From positions 14,344-78,343 of the forward strand of contig CALJLD010000004.1 in assembly GCA_937982665.1 (NCBI GenBank): a DNA stretch of 64,000 nucleotides, given 5' to 3'. Shown one piece after another: positions 50,204-60,058 of the stretch (its first letter is position 1; the number at the start of each line of letters is the position of its first letter). The DNA comes from an uncultured Planctomycetales bacterium (lineage in GTDB: Bacteria; Planctomycetota; Planctomycetia; Pirellulales; S012-138). The translations under genes and the position numbers were made by a program. A model generated the notes under the pieces. That model saw only the letters and a program-made list of their open reading frames with translations. It searched no databases and was not told where the DNA came from.

Positions 50204-52486
50204 ATGAGCACAAACGACCTCATCTCGACAGAAGGATCTGAGACCAAACTGCAAAACGGTTACGGGTATGGATATCCGGCCGCGATTGACGTTGACGCGG
50301 CTGATGGCGGCGCAGCGCTCTCGTTGTCGTTTGTCAAATCGGCCTTCCGGCGATGGTGGAAGCTCTGTTTGCCCATCGGTCTGGTTCTTGCCGTGGGATG
50401 CTCGCTTGCCGTCTTCTTCTTGAAGAAGCCGGAGTATCAGTCTGACGCGTGGCTGCAGATTCTCTCGGTCAAGCCCACGCTTGCGTTTCAGGCTGGCTCG
50501 CTGGAAAACCGCGCGGCCATGTCCCGCTTTCGCAGCACGCAAGCTCAGCTCATCAAAAGCCCCGTGATCTTGCATCCGGTGTTGGACAAGTTGGACGTCG
50601 AACACATGGACGAGTTGCCGCCGCATCGCGATCAGCAAATCGAATGGCTGCGCGAGAAGATTAACGTCGCATCGCCATCGGACTCGGAATTGTTCATCGT
50701 CTCGTACACATCGCCCACGCCCGAGATGGCGCAATCCGTCGTCAAGGAAGTTGTGACCGAGTACATGAATTACAAGCGCGATGTCGAACGAGGGCAGCGC
50801 GACGCGGAACTCCTGCGCATCCTTGAAGAAGAGCAGGAAAAGCACAGGCAGGCCAAAGAACGGATCCAAAAGGAAATTCGCGTCTTGTTTGGGCAGGTCT
50901 ATCCCAACATGGACCGCGATGTGTTTGACGAGAGCGGTCTAGGGCTGGTGCAAGCCAACCCGCTGGCGGTGCTGGAAGCCAAGCGTCTGGATACGCTGAT
51001 GCAGAAGGCCATCATGGAACGCGAACTGCGTGAATTGCAGTTGGGCATTGACGAAGACCCGTCGCCACCGCCGCAAGAGTTGGTTGATGCCGCGCTGGAG
51101 AGTGATCAGCGGATGATCACAAAGAACCTGGAAGTTGAAGAAGCTAAGCGCGTTTACGAGGACGCCCTGGCCAAGGCGCCGGATTTGCCAGTTGTCGAAC
51201 GGTTGAAGTCAACCTGGAACAGCAAGCAGGATGAATTGGATCGGCTGCGCTCGGAGCTTCGTCCTGAGATTGAAGCCACAATGCTTCGGGCGATGAAAGC
51301 CGAAACGAAATCGCAGCGAACTCAGCGCATCGCCGATTTGACATCCAGCTTGCGCAACTTCGAGGAATATGAGTCGGTCCTGGAAGGGCAAATTGATGAC
51401 AAGCAGGAAGAGCTCAAGAAGTTGGGCGAAGCGCGGTTGGAATTGCAGGAAGCGAACCGCCAGCTCGAGATCGAAGACAATGTGTTGAATCGTCTGACCA
51501 TGGAGCAAACGGAACTGCAAACAGAACGCGGCGCTCCTGAGCAAGTGAAGTTGGTGCATATGCCACTTTTGCCCAGCGAGAGCATCTCATCGCCGTGGCC
51601 ATATATTGTGATCGTTTCTGTTCTGGGATTGTGCGTTCCGTTTGGCTTGACCATTGGATGGGAATTCCTGACCCGGCGCGTTTCCACATCCAGCGACCTC
51701 AAAGGCAAGAGCTCGCTCAACGTGATTGGCGAGATCACGCAGTTTCCCAGCCGGCGTTTGACTGTCGATTCCGAATTGGACGGCACTCCGGTTTACGAAG
51801 AGAGTATCGATCAGATATGCGCCACGCTGATGTATTCTCCGCAGACTGAGCATATGCGCGTGTTTGGCGTTTGCAGCGCAATCTCTGGCGAAGGAAAAAC
51901 CAGCGTGGCCGCACAGCTAGCCATGAGCTTCGCCCGATCGTGCTCCGAGCGTGTGCTGCTGATTGACGGTGACCTTCGCGATCCGGACCTTGCCCACCTG
52001 TTCAACATCGAAGAAGCGCCAGGGCTTGTGGACGTTTTGACCAGTCGCTGTTCGCCTCGCGAGGCGATTGTCACGGACTGGGGTCACAAGTTGCATTTGT
52101 TGCCAGCAGGAATCCTCACCGAGAGGCCACACTCACTGTTTGGCCAGGGGAGATTTCAGGCGGTCTTGAAAGAACTCGCCGCCGGCTATGACTACGTTGT
52201 TGTGGATACGCCGCCGGTCCTTTGTGCGAGCGAAGCCTTGGCGATCTCTCGCGCAGTTGATGGCGTATTGATCTGCTCAATGCGAGACAAGAGCCGGACG
52301 GCACAGGTCGCCGCGGCAGCCAATCGCGTTCGTGACGCCGGAGCAAAGCTGGTGGGTTGTGTACTCTCTGGAATCCCCAAGAAGCAATACCTCAACCAGT
52401 ACGGAACCTACGCACGAGCGTACGCCGTTGATTCCCTCACTGGCGATGATGCTGACGATTGGGATGAACCGGCGGACTCCGTCTGA
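50204..52486 (+). CDS. Wzc-like polysaccharide co-polymerase / tyrosine autokinase
   Basis: A 760-residue inner-membrane protein. Order: N-terminal membrane helix (about 60-80), Wzz chain-length domain with long periplasmic coiled coils (about 80-460), second helix (PYIVIVSVLGLCVPFGLTIG), then the cytoplasmic BY-kinase domain with Walker A (S561-G-E-G-K565-T-S), Walker A' VLLIDGDLRDP and Walker B YDYVVVDTPPVL. The C-terminus has a Tyr cluster (KKQYLNQYGTYARAY) suitable for autophosphorylation and ends in an Asp-rich tail. In the family this controls export and length of exopolysaccharide. ATG at 50204 follows AGGGATCG. It is 80 bases after the exosortase gene. Confidence 0.93.
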   Translation: MSTNDLISTEGSETKLQNGYGYGYPAAIDVDAADGGAALSLSFVKSAFRRWWKLCLPIGLVLAVGCSLAVFFLKKPEYQSDAWLQILSVKPTLAFQAGSLENRAAMSRFRSTQAQLIKSPVILHPVLDKLDVEHMDELPPHRDQQIEWLREKINVASPSDSELFIVSYTSPTPEMAQSVVKEVVTEYMNYKRDVERGQRDAELLRILEEEQEKHRQAKERIQKEIRVLFGQVYPNMDRDVFDESGLGLVQANPLAVLEAKRLDTLMQKAIMERELRELQLGIDEDPSPPPQELVDAALESDQRMITKNLEVEEAKRVYEDALAKAPDLPVVERLKSTWNSKQDELDRLRSELRPEIEATMLRAMKAETKSQRTQRIADLTSSLRNFEEYESVLEGQIDDKQEELKKLGEARLELQEANRQLEIEDNVLNRLTMEQTELQTERGAPEQVKLVHMPLLPSESISSPWPYIVIVSVLGLCVPFGLTIGWEFLTRRVSTSSDLKGKSSLNVIGEITQFPSRRLTVDSELDGTPVYEESIDQICATLMYSPQTEHMRVFGVCSAISGEGKTSVAAQLAMSFARSCSERVLLIDGDLRDPDLAHLFNIEEAPGLVDVLTSRCSPREAIVTDWGHKLHLLPAGILTERPHSLFGQGRFQAVLKELAAGYDYVVVDTPPVLCASEALAISRAVDGVLICSMRDKSRTAQVAAAANRVRDAGAKLVGCVLSGIPKKQYLNQYGTYARAYAVDSLTGDDADDWDEPADSV

Positions 52487-52559
52487 TTTGTCCGCATTGC
52501 CAAGACAAGCCTCGGCTCAACAGAACACTTCGCAATCTTTACAACACCTATAGCGACTT

Positions 52560-55500
52560 ATGGCCAGCAAATCGAAGAAGGCCCGAGCGAAAAAGCAGGG
52601 AACTGTCGCCAGTCCGCAAAAGAAGGACAAGCGCGGCGGTTCGCTCCCCACTTCGGAACACACCCGACGTTGGTCCATTAACCTGCGATTGCTCGCCATT
52701 ACGGCTCTTGTTGTTCTGGTGCTTGGCGGAAGCTTGTACGCCTGGAGCACATTTCAAGTGCAACGGCAAGCGACGGCGTTGCTCAAGCTTGCGGAAGAGC
52801 AAAACGAGCAAGGCAAGCCAAAAGATGCAGTCACGTCCTATCGGCGCTACATCGCACTGCGGCCTGACGACGCGATTGCTTTTGCAGAGTTTGCAAAGCT
52901 GTACGCCAATCAAGACTCGACACCGATTGATACGCGCATTCAACGTTGCGAGGAAGCGATCGGACGGCTTCGCCAGGATCCTGATGCAGGCAAGGACTTG
53001 ACGGTTGATTTGCACGTGGCCACGGCCGAATTGCTGTATCGACAAGGCCAGCAATGGCAGCGCGCGGATTCTTTCGACAAAGCGATTACGCATTTGCGCA
53101 GCGCAATCGGAATTCAATCAACCCAGCCTGTGCCGCCGAGAACACATCAACTCATCGTGCTGTGCGGTCTGAAAAAGCACGAAGTCGCCAAGCCGGATGC
53201 TCAAAGTGAAATGCTGCTGGCGAAGTCAGTTGATGAAGCCTATAAAGCTGCGCCTAATGACAACGAGATTTGTCTCGCATTCGCTCGGCTTCAACGAGAC
53301 GGGAAGTTGCGGGATTCTGTCGGCAAAGCCGCTGAACTTCGCAAGCGTTCCGCGGAAACGACAATGCTTACGCTCACCACGGATAACTCAAACGATCCGT
53401 TTGCTTGGCTGGCCGCGTTCTTGTTTTACATGGACACCGCCGAGCACAACAAAGCCCGACCCTGCATCGAAGAGGCCGCCCGGCTTGTCGAACACGACGC
53501 CGACCAGGATCCTGTTGATCGTGAGTTTGTGATTTGGTCTCGCGCCGGTTTGTTTGCGTTCGCCAATAACGATGTTGCCTCCGCTTTGCGCTATTTTGAG
53601 AAGTCGATCCAGGTTTCCCCCAAGAATGTTGATGAGATCGAGTCTTTTGATGACCAGGTCATTCTGCATCACGCTTACACAAACTATGCGGCGTTGTTGT
53701 ACCGCCAGCGAGATATCGACAAGGCGGTTGCCGTGCTTAACGACTCGCGCGACGCCTTGAAGCAACTGGGATTTCGCGCGGAACTCCTGCTGACCGAGAT
53801 CCTCACGGACGTGGGACGTCATGAGGAAGCTTGGGAGCCTCTTGGCAGACTTCAGGCGAAGTACGGCTCGGACACGGACATCACCGCGTTTGGATTGCCA
53901 ACTCGCGAGCTGGACGCCATTTCCGCTGAGCTGTTGCGTGTTGAAGCGCACTTGTTGCAACAAGAAGGAAGATATTACGAAGCGATTGAAACCTGGGACC
54001 GCTATGTGATTGCACTGGGCACCGCAGTGGCAACCGCCGAGATCGCCGAGAAGAAGGTCAACGCCCATTTGAATGCGGCCGATTGTCATGTCGTCCTGCA
54101 GGACTTTGACGCCGCGGCTCAACAAATCGGGAGGGCGGACGAGGCCTATCCAGAGAACTCGCGCGTGGCTGCATACTTCGGCATGTTGGCGGAGCGGCAA
54201 GGCCAAATCGGCACGGCTTACAATTACTATGCTCAAGCGCTGCAGAGAAAGCCGGTGTTCTACCCGGCGCGCGAAGGCTTCGCCCGGGTTGTTCTCAGCT
54301 TAACCAAGCGATCCGGAATTCAGCCGAACTGGCGCGAACTTGAAGAGCAGTTTCCGGACGATGAATCATTGCCGCCTGCCGAACGAGAAAAGTGGGCGCT
54401 CTTCCGCGCGGAAGCGGCCATCACACAAAAGGATTACGATCGCGCGGCAACATTGCTTCGCGACGCCAAAGCCCGCAACCCCAAGTCAACGCAAATCGTC
54501 GAAGCCCTGGCGCTCAACGCGTTCTTGGCCGGCAATGAACAACGTGCACATGACTTTGCCCAAGAATTGAACGAGATTTCTCAGCAGCGATTCCACGTCC
54601 TGCAGTTTGAATTCAACGCCCGAAGGCAAGACAACGAGGCTGCCGAACAAGAACTCATCAAAGCCATTGGGTTGGCGGAAGGACGTGAGAAGCAAAACCT
54701 TGAGCGGATTCTGGGCAACTTTGAGATGACGCGCTTGGGGAGACCCAAGCAAGGACGTGAACGACTGGCTTCTTTGCTGGGTGAACCTTCGCTCGCGGAT
54801 CTGCCCGAGTATCGCCGGCTTGTCGAGTTGGCGATTGCCTCCAACGAGCTCGATGAAGCCGAACGTTACTTGAACAAGGTGCAGCAGCTGGAAGGTGCCG
54901 AAGGCGTCACGGCCAGGTACCTCAAAGCCAGATTGGCTTTGCGCGGCGGTGACCTCGCGGGGGCAAAGAGAGAATTCGAAATCCTGCGCGGCGAACGAGA
55001 TCGTTGGTCACCGTTGAAACTGTTGGAAGCGCTGATTGCCGAAGAAGAAGGCCGGCCGGCCGATGCCGTGGTGGCCTATCAAGATGCGGTCCGCTATGGC
55101 GATAAGAACCCCGCAATTGCCAGCCGGATTTTTGAGTTGTTGAGTGAACTCAATCGATACGCTGACGCGGAAGAGTTCCTGGCCAAGATTTCTGCCGATG
55201 GTCGCGCACTCGGATGGCTCAAATCCATCCAGTCGCGTGAGTTCGGTCAGGCAGTCGCCTTTGCCAAGGCGGAATTGGACGCTGACCGGACGAGCCTTCG
55301 CAACTGGCTGCGGTACGGTTCCGCGCTTGTCTTCGCCGGCCAACTTGACGAAGCCGAACAAGTCTTCTTGCAAGCGTTGGACTTGGATGCCACCAACCCT
55401 CAAGCGTTGATTCAATTGGTTGGCTGCCACATTACGAAGTATCGCGAGAGTGGCGAAGAAGAAGCTTTGAACGGCGCACGGGAAGCGCTCCAGCGATTCA

Positions 55501-57086
55501 TGCGGGACGCGGATGCCAAGCCGGAAACGCTCTCGTTTCTCGCCGCGCAATGTCATCAGCTTCTCGGCGAATTTGATGAAGCCGATGAGCAGTATCGCCG
55601 CGCTTTGCGAATCAGCGGCAACAAAGACATCACAATCATCCGCACAGCGGCTCCATTCTTCGCAGGCAGAGATCGCAAGTTCGCCATCGAGCTTTTGGAA
55701 CAAGCCAAAGACCTCGATCCCGAGGCGAACGACATTACTCGGCTGTTGGCCGTGTTGTACAGCGAAGCCGGGACGCTGGATGATTGGGAGCGGGCGTACG
55801 AAGTTCTCGTCGAAGAGTCCGGTGATGGTGTCAGCCTGGATGATCGCCGCTTGTTGGCGTTGATGAAACTTCGCACTGGCGATTCCGACGCCCAGTACGA
55901 AGCGCGACAACTCATGGAAGAGGTCATCGCGGAAAGTGTGCGTCAGTCGCCTGCGGACCAGCAATTGCTTGCGGAGATCTATGAGAAGACCGGTGATCTG
56001 GAAGGCGCGCTCGAAAGAATGCGTGAGTTGGTGGAAGCCCCCAATCCCACCATTGACGCCAGACAGTATCACGTTCAGCTGTTGATCAAAGCGAAAGAGC
56101 TTGACGAAGCGGAAGAACGATTGAATGCCATGCGTGCGGCCAAGTCCGTGCCGCTTGGGTTCTTGATCTATTCCTACTGCGACATCGCCCGTTCGCGTGG
56201 CGAACCTGATCGCATTGATGGCATTATCTTGGAGTTCATTGACCCGGAACTCAAAAAGCATCCAGACAACCGAGTGCTGCAAGCGCAAATCATGCTGGCC
56301 GCCGCCGACCTGGCGGAGACCTTTGGGCGTGATACGGCCGCCGAGAATTGGCACAAGAGCCGATTGCAGCTCCTTCCGCAGACGTTCACTTCTTACGCCG
56401 TTTGGCTCGCCCAAAAGCAGCGAATTCCAGAAGCCATGGACCTGGCTTTGGAACATGCCAAGCCGGAGGACGTCAGCTCGATGATTGGATTGTTGACGAC
56501 GTTGACAATCGCTGGCGCCCCCGCGGACCAAATGGATCGAGCGCGATCCGTCATTCAGCGCGGAATTAACGAGTGCAGCGAAGAAGTCGATTTCCTGATC
56601 GCTTTGGCGACCTTGCGGCAAATTCAACGCGAAACTCGCGAAGCGATCACGCTCTACGAGCGAGCCTTGCAACGCTCGGGGCAAACAAGCATCACAGCAC
56701 TCAACAACCTGGCACTGCTCTTGGCCGAAATGGATGGACGCGGCGACGAAGCGCTGCGGCACATTGATAGGGCAATCAATGCTCGCGGTACGGACAACAC
56801 GGCGCTCTTGGATACCAAGGCATCCGTCCTCATCGCGCTTGAGCGATATGACGACGCCTTACGCATCCTGCAGCGCATCTTGCTGCGAGTGGATGACAAG
56901 CCGGTTTACTATCTCCACCTTGCGGAATGCCAATACCAGACAGGCGAACGTGACGCGGCTGAAAAAAGCTTTGAGAATGCTCTTGAGCTTGGCATCGATA
57001 ATGCGGTGCTGACCGCTCTCGACACCGAGATGCTGACCAAGCTTCGCGCCGAGTTCGAGACCGCCCAGGAGGCAACCAATGACTGA
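52560..57086 (+). CDS. Giant TPR-repeat protein of the exosortase/EPS cluster
   Basis: A 1508-residue protein anchored by one N-terminal membrane helix (about 43-63) after a Lys-rich cytoplasmic tail. The rest is TPR-like helical repeats, for example LLKLAEEQNEQGKPKDAVTS, YYEAIETWDRYVIALGTAVA, AYNYYAQALQRKPVFYPARE, ALNNLALLLAEMDGRGDEAL. It holds the place of the PrsT-type TPR lipoprotein in proteobacterial XrtA loci, which are thought to assist polysaccharide secretion, but is much longer and is a signal-anchored, not lipidated, form. ATG at 52560. Its stop overlaps the EpsI-domain gene by eight bases (ATGACTGA), so the two are translationally coupled. Confidence 0.9.
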   Translation: MASKSKKARAKKQGTVASPQKKDKRGGSLPTSEHTRRWSINLRLLAITALVVLVLGGSLYAWSTFQVQRQATALLKLAEEQNEQGKPKDAVTSYRRYIALRPDDAIAFAEFAKLYANQDSTPIDTRIQRCEEAIGRLRQDPDAGKDLTVDLHVATAELLYRQGQQWQRADSFDKAITHLRSAIGIQSTQPVPPRTHQLIVLCGLKKHEVAKPDAQSEMLLAKSVDEAYKAAPNDNEICLAFARLQRDGKLRDSVGKAAELRKRSAETTMLTLTTDNSNDPFAWLAAFLFYMDTAEHNKARPCIEEAARLVEHDADQDPVDREFVIWSRAGLFAFANNDVASALRYFEKSIQVSPKNVDEIESFDDQVILHHAYTNYAALLYRQRDIDKAVAVLNDSRDALKQLGFRAELLLTEILTDVGRHEEAWEPLGRLQAKYGSDTDITAFGLPTRELDAISAELLRVEAHLLQQEGRYYEAIETWDRYVIALGTAVATAEIAEKKVNAHLNAADCHVVLQDFDAAAQQIGRADEAYPENSRVAAYFGMLAERQGQIGTAYNYYAQALQRKPVFYPAREGFARVVLSLTKRSGIQPNWRELEEQFPDDESLPPAEREKWALFRAEAAITQKDYDRAATLLRDAKARNPKSTQIVEALALNAFLAGNEQRAHDFAQELNEISQQRFHVLQFEFNARRQDNEAAEQELIKAIGLAEGREKQNLERILGNFEMTRLGRPKQGRERLASLLGEPSLADLPEYRRLVELAIASNELDEAERYLNKVQQLEGAEGVTARYLKARLALRGGDLAGAKREFEILRGERDRWSPLKLLEALIAEEEGRPADAVVAYQDAVRYGDKNPAIASRIFELLSELNRYADAEEFLAKISADGRALGWLKSIQSREFGQAVAFAKAELDADRTSLRNWLRYGSALVFAGQLDEAEQVFLQALDLDATNPQALIQLVGCHITKYRESGEEEALNGAREALQRFMRDADAKPETLSFLAAQCHQLLGEFDEADEQYRRALRISGNKDITIIRTAAPFFAGRDRKFAIELLEQAKDLDPEANDITRLLAVLYSEAGTLDDWERAYEVLVEESGDGVSLDDRRLLALMKLRTGDSDAQYEARQLMEEVIAESVRQSPADQQLLAEIYEKTGDLEGALERMRELVEAPNPTIDARQYHVQLLIKAKELDEAEERLNAMRAAKSVPLGFLIYSYCDIARSRGEPDRIDGIILEFIDPELKKHPDNRVLQAQIMLAAADLAETFGRDTAAENWHKSRLQLLPQTFTSYAVWLAQKQRIPEAMDLALEHAKPEDVSSMIGLLTTLTIAGAPADQMDRARSVIQRGINECSEEVDFLIALATLRQIQRETREAITLYERALQRSGQTSITALNNLALLLAEMDGRGDEALRHIDRAINARGTDNTALLDTKASVLIALERYDDALRILQRILLRVDDKPVYYLHLAECQYQTGERDAAEKSFENALELGIDNAVLTALDTEMLTKLRAEFETAQEATND

Positions 57087-57912
57087 CATCAAGCAAGATA
57101 AGCCAGCAGAAAAAGCTAAAGATGCTGCGACGAAGAACTCATCGGGCAAAGCTTCGCCAGCAAACGGTGGAGACACAAAGACCGCGCCGGTTGCGCCCAA
57201 GTGGCATCAGATCAAAGTCGGCGGAAGCCCTCAGAGATTTGCTGTCGTTGCGGGAATTCTGTTTGTGATGACAGCCGCCGCGGCCATCTCACATGGCTAC
57301 TTTGCCAATCGTTGGGATAAACGCGGAGGACTGCAGGAAGTTGGCCAGGTCATTACCAACATGTCGCAAGAGTCGTTGCCCAACTGGCGGTTCCGCGAGT
57401 CCGGTGAGATTTCCGACAGTGTTTTGGAAATGCTGCGAACAACCGGCCACGCCAGCTTTCAGTATGAATACTCCGGCAATCCCCCACGAGGAAACGGCGG
57501 CCCCACCAGAATCACCGCTGCCGTGTTTGTTGGGTCACCAGGCCGCATCACTGCTCATGATCCCCAAGTTTGTTACTCGGCGATTGACTTCCAAGGCACA
57601 GGCACGCGCCGCAAGATCGAATTCACAGACACAGATGGCGTCAAACAAGAGTTTTGGACAATGGCCGTCTCCCGGAAAGATGATCCAGGGCATCGTCTGA
57701 TTGTTTCGCACGCTTGGGGAACGGACGGAACATCCACCGCGGCCGACTATCCCCGCATTGCCTACATGGGCTTGCCGTACTTGTACAAGATTCAATTGGC
57801 GATGCCGGCCTTCAAAGGGCAGAAACTGGACGACAATCTCTCAATAGAGTTCCTGAAAGAATTCCTACCGCTACTTCGACGGACGATCCAGCAGACCCAG
57901 TCTGCGAGCTAA
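57079..57912 (+). CDS. Exosortase-associated EpsI-domain protein
   Basis: A 277-residue protein with an Ala/Lys-rich cytoplasmic tail, one membrane helix (about 54-72) and a periplasmic EpsI (DUF3485) domain. The family motif is H160-D-P-Q-V-C165 (ITAHDPQVCYSAIDFQG), followed by RKIEFTDTDGVKQEFWTMAV and a C-terminal helix. EpsI domains are usually fused to, or directly follow, exosortases; their biochemical role is unknown. ATG at 57079 is preceded by AGGAGG, the strongest ribosome-binding site of the cluster, and overlaps the TPR gene by eight bases. The cognate exosortase gene is about 7 kb upstream. Confidence 0.9.
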   Translation: MTDIKQDKPAEKAKDAATKNSSGKASPANGGDTKTAPVAPKWHQIKVGGSPQRFAVVAGILFVMTAAAAISHGYFANRWDKRGGLQEVGQVITNMSQESLPNWRFRESGEISDSVLEMLRTTGHASFQYEYSGNPPRGNGGPTRITAAVFVGSPGRITAHDPQVCYSAIDFQGTGTRRKIEFTDTDGVKQEFWTMAVSRKDDPGHRLIVSHAWGTDGTSTAADYPRIAYMGLPYLYKIQLAMPAFKGQKLDDNLSIEFLKEFLPLLRRTIQQTQSAS

Positions 57913-57965
57913 TCAAGGATGTCTTGGACGTTCGTACTTCTGCTTGTGAAAAGGATTGAGTTGTA

Positions 57966-59054
57966 ATGTCATCTCGTGCCGAGCAAGGGCAATCACGGCC
58001 CGCCGATACCGCATGCCGTGATCACGGAAGTGCCCCGCTTGCTGATTCCCAACCTGACGTCACCAACATGGACGTTTACGCCAACGTGACCCCAGCGCCC
58101 TATTTTGAAAGGGCAATGCTGTGGCAGTGGCCCCTTGCGCTGGTCATGTTGATCGGGTTTGCGCCTGTGATGGTTTTGATTGCCATCTTGATTCGCATTA
58201 CCTCTCCGGGTCCGGCCATTTATCGGCAAACGCGGCTCGGTCGCAACGGCAAACCCTTCACGCTGTACAAATTTCGCAGCATGCACTTGGATGCCGAGGC
58301 AAAGACCGGCGCGGTTTGGGCCAAACCGGGCGATCCACGCGTCACGTTGCTCGGCAAGATCACGCGCAATCTGCACTTGGATGAATTGCCGCAGTTGTTC
58401 AACGTCATGCGGGGTGAGATGGCCTTGGTCGGCCCCCGACCCGAAAGACCCGAGTTCACATCCAAGATTGAACAACACGTCCCGGAGTTTTCGCAAAGGC
58501 TCTGCATTCGTCCCGGCATCACCGGCCTGGCGCAAGTGCACCAGGGACCGGATGTGGACCTGGCGAGCGTCCGCCGCAAATTGGTCTATGACCTGGAATA
58601 TGCCCGCTGTGCCGGAGCCTGGTTGGACTGGCGAATCATGGTATGCACGCTGCTTCGCGCCACGGAGTTCACCCGCACGTCCGGCATCCGCATTCTGCGA
58701 ATTCCCACACCCAGCGTTGAACACCTCCTCCCGGCGGAGCCGATTGCGCAAACTGTACCGGCCAAATCAGCACCCGCCGAGTCAGCATCTCTTGAATCAT
58801 CATCGGCACAAACTGCCGCTGCCCAATCAACCGACGCCGAGAATTCCCTCCACTCAGATCTCGAAACAGATCAGAATGGAGTCCAAGAGAACGGTGCACA
58901 GGCAACAAACGTCAACGGAGAATCGAACGGTCACGCCTCGGAACCCAATGGCAGCGCATCAAAGCACAAAGACCGCGCCATCTCCGCAGAGAACGGCGCT
59001 GCTGCACAAAACGGCGCTGATCGAGCTTCTCATTCCGTTGCTCCAGCACAATAG
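57966..59054 (+). CDS. Undecaprenyl-phosphate sugar transferase (WcaJ/EpsB-like) with disordered C-tail
   Basis: A 362-residue monotopic or single-helix phosphoglycosyl transferase. Seen: membrane helix (about 55-77), SPGPAIYRQTRLGRNGKPF, YKFRSMHLDAE, HLDELPQLFNVMRGEMALVG, PRPERPEF and RPGITGLAQV, the full set of family motifs. It starts the repeating unit by moving a sugar phosphate to undecaprenyl phosphate. The family usually ends near residue 250; here about 110 extra residues follow, rich in Ala, Ser, Gln and Asn (AQTVPAKSAPAES, NGVQENGAQATNVNGE), predicted disordered. ATG at 57966. Confidence 0.93.
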   Translation: MSSRAEQGQSRPADTACRDHGSAPLADSQPDVTNMDVYANVTPAPYFERAMLWQWPLALVMLIGFAPVMVLIAILIRITSPGPAIYRQTRLGRNGKPFTLYKFRSMHLDAEAKTGAVWAKPGDPRVTLLGKITRNLHLDELPQLFNVMRGEMALVGPRPERPEFTSKIEQHVPEFSQRLCIRPGITGLAQVHQGPDVDLASVRRKLVYDLEYARCAGAWLDWRIMVCTLLRATEFTRTSGIRILRIPTPSVEHLLPAEPIAQTVPAKSAPAESASLESSSAQTAAAQSTDAENSLHSDLETDQNGVQENGAQATNVNGESNGHASEPNGSASKHKDRAISAENGAAAQNGADRASHSVAPAQ

Positions 59055-59063
59055 GCTAAGCGG

Positions 59064-60038
59064 ATGCAACCGGCTGATGCAACCAACCATCGCGTGTTAA
59101 GCGCCTTCACCGTGGACGTGGAAGACTACTTCCAGGTTTCGGCGTTTGAGTCAGGCATTGACCGTTCAGAGTGGGACCAGTTCGAATGTCGCGTGGTCGA
59201 CAACACCTTGCGGCTGCTTGATATGCTTGCCGAGCATGACATTCGCGCAACGTTCTTTGTCCTCGGTTGGGTCGCCAACAAATATCCGGAACTTGTCCAC
59301 CGGATTGATGACGCAGGGCACGAAATTGGCTCGCACGGATACTGGCATCGATTGGTATACAACCAGACGCGCGATGAGTTTCGCAATGACATTGCCAAAT
59401 CGCGCGAAATCATCGAGGACATCATCGGAAGGCCGGTGTTCGCTTATCGAGCGCCAAGCTTCTCCATCACTAACCAATCGCTTTGGGCATTGGACATTCT
59501 GGTCGAAGAAGGATACCGCATCGATTCCAGCGTTTTCCCCGTGCGGCATGATCGCTACGGCATCGCCGGAGCTTCCCGGGAAATCCACACGCGAGAAACC
59601 TCTGCCGGCCCAATTGTTGAGTTTCCCCCGTCTGTTCGCCGGTTATCGCGTTTGAACATTCCCATTTCCGGCGGCGGATACTTTCGTTTGTTTCCTTTGC
59701 GGTTCATGCTGAAGAGTTGGCAACGACTAAACCGTGCTGAAATCCCCGGAATGTTTTACATTCATCCTTGGGAAATTGATCCGGCCCAACCGCGTTTGAA
59801 AGTGGCAGGCCGCGTCTCGCGATTTCGACATTACGTCAATCTGAAAAAGACGGAAGCCAAACTGCACAAGTTTATCTCCCGCTTTGAATTCGGAACCGTT
59901 TCTGATGTGCTCCGCCAGGCAGGCATTGATGTCTCGCAGTGGGACTCCGCAGATCAGCCGAACGACGCAAACGGCACGACAGGCATCGTGCGGAAACCGC
60001 AGGTCTCAACGCAATCAGCCAGGAACGCAGTCAGCTGA
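59064..60038 (+). CDS. XrtA-system polysaccharide deacetylase
   Basis: A 324-residue NodB-type deacetylase with a C-terminal DUF3473-like extension, as in exosortase-associated deacetylases. Seen: FTVDVEDYFQVSAFE (D18, E20, D21), ATFFVLGWVANKYPELV, the metal histidines H91 and H95 (GSHGYWHRLVY), FAYRAPSFSI, and GGGYFRLFPLRFM with YIHPWEIDPAQP. It has no signal peptide, so action is expected in the cytoplasm or on lipid-linked intermediates. ATG at 59064, ten bases after the sugar transferase gene. Confidence 0.93.
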   Translation: MQPADATNHRVLSAFTVDVEDYFQVSAFESGIDRSEWDQFECRVVDNTLRLLDMLAEHDIRATFFVLGWVANKYPELVHRIDDAGHEIGSHGYWHRLVYNQTRDEFRNDIAKSREIIEDIIGRPVFAYRAPSFSITNQSLWALDILVEEGYRIDSSVFPVRHDRYGIAGASREIHTRETSAGPIVEFPPSVRRLSRLNIPISGGGYFRLFPLRFMLKSWQRLNRAEIPGMFYIHPWEIDPAQPRLKVAGRVSRFRHYVNLKKTEAKLHKFISRFEFGTVSDVLRQAGIDVSQWDSADQPNDANGTTGIVRKPQVSTQSARNAVS

Positions 60039-60058
60039 TCGATGACAGTGATTCACCG

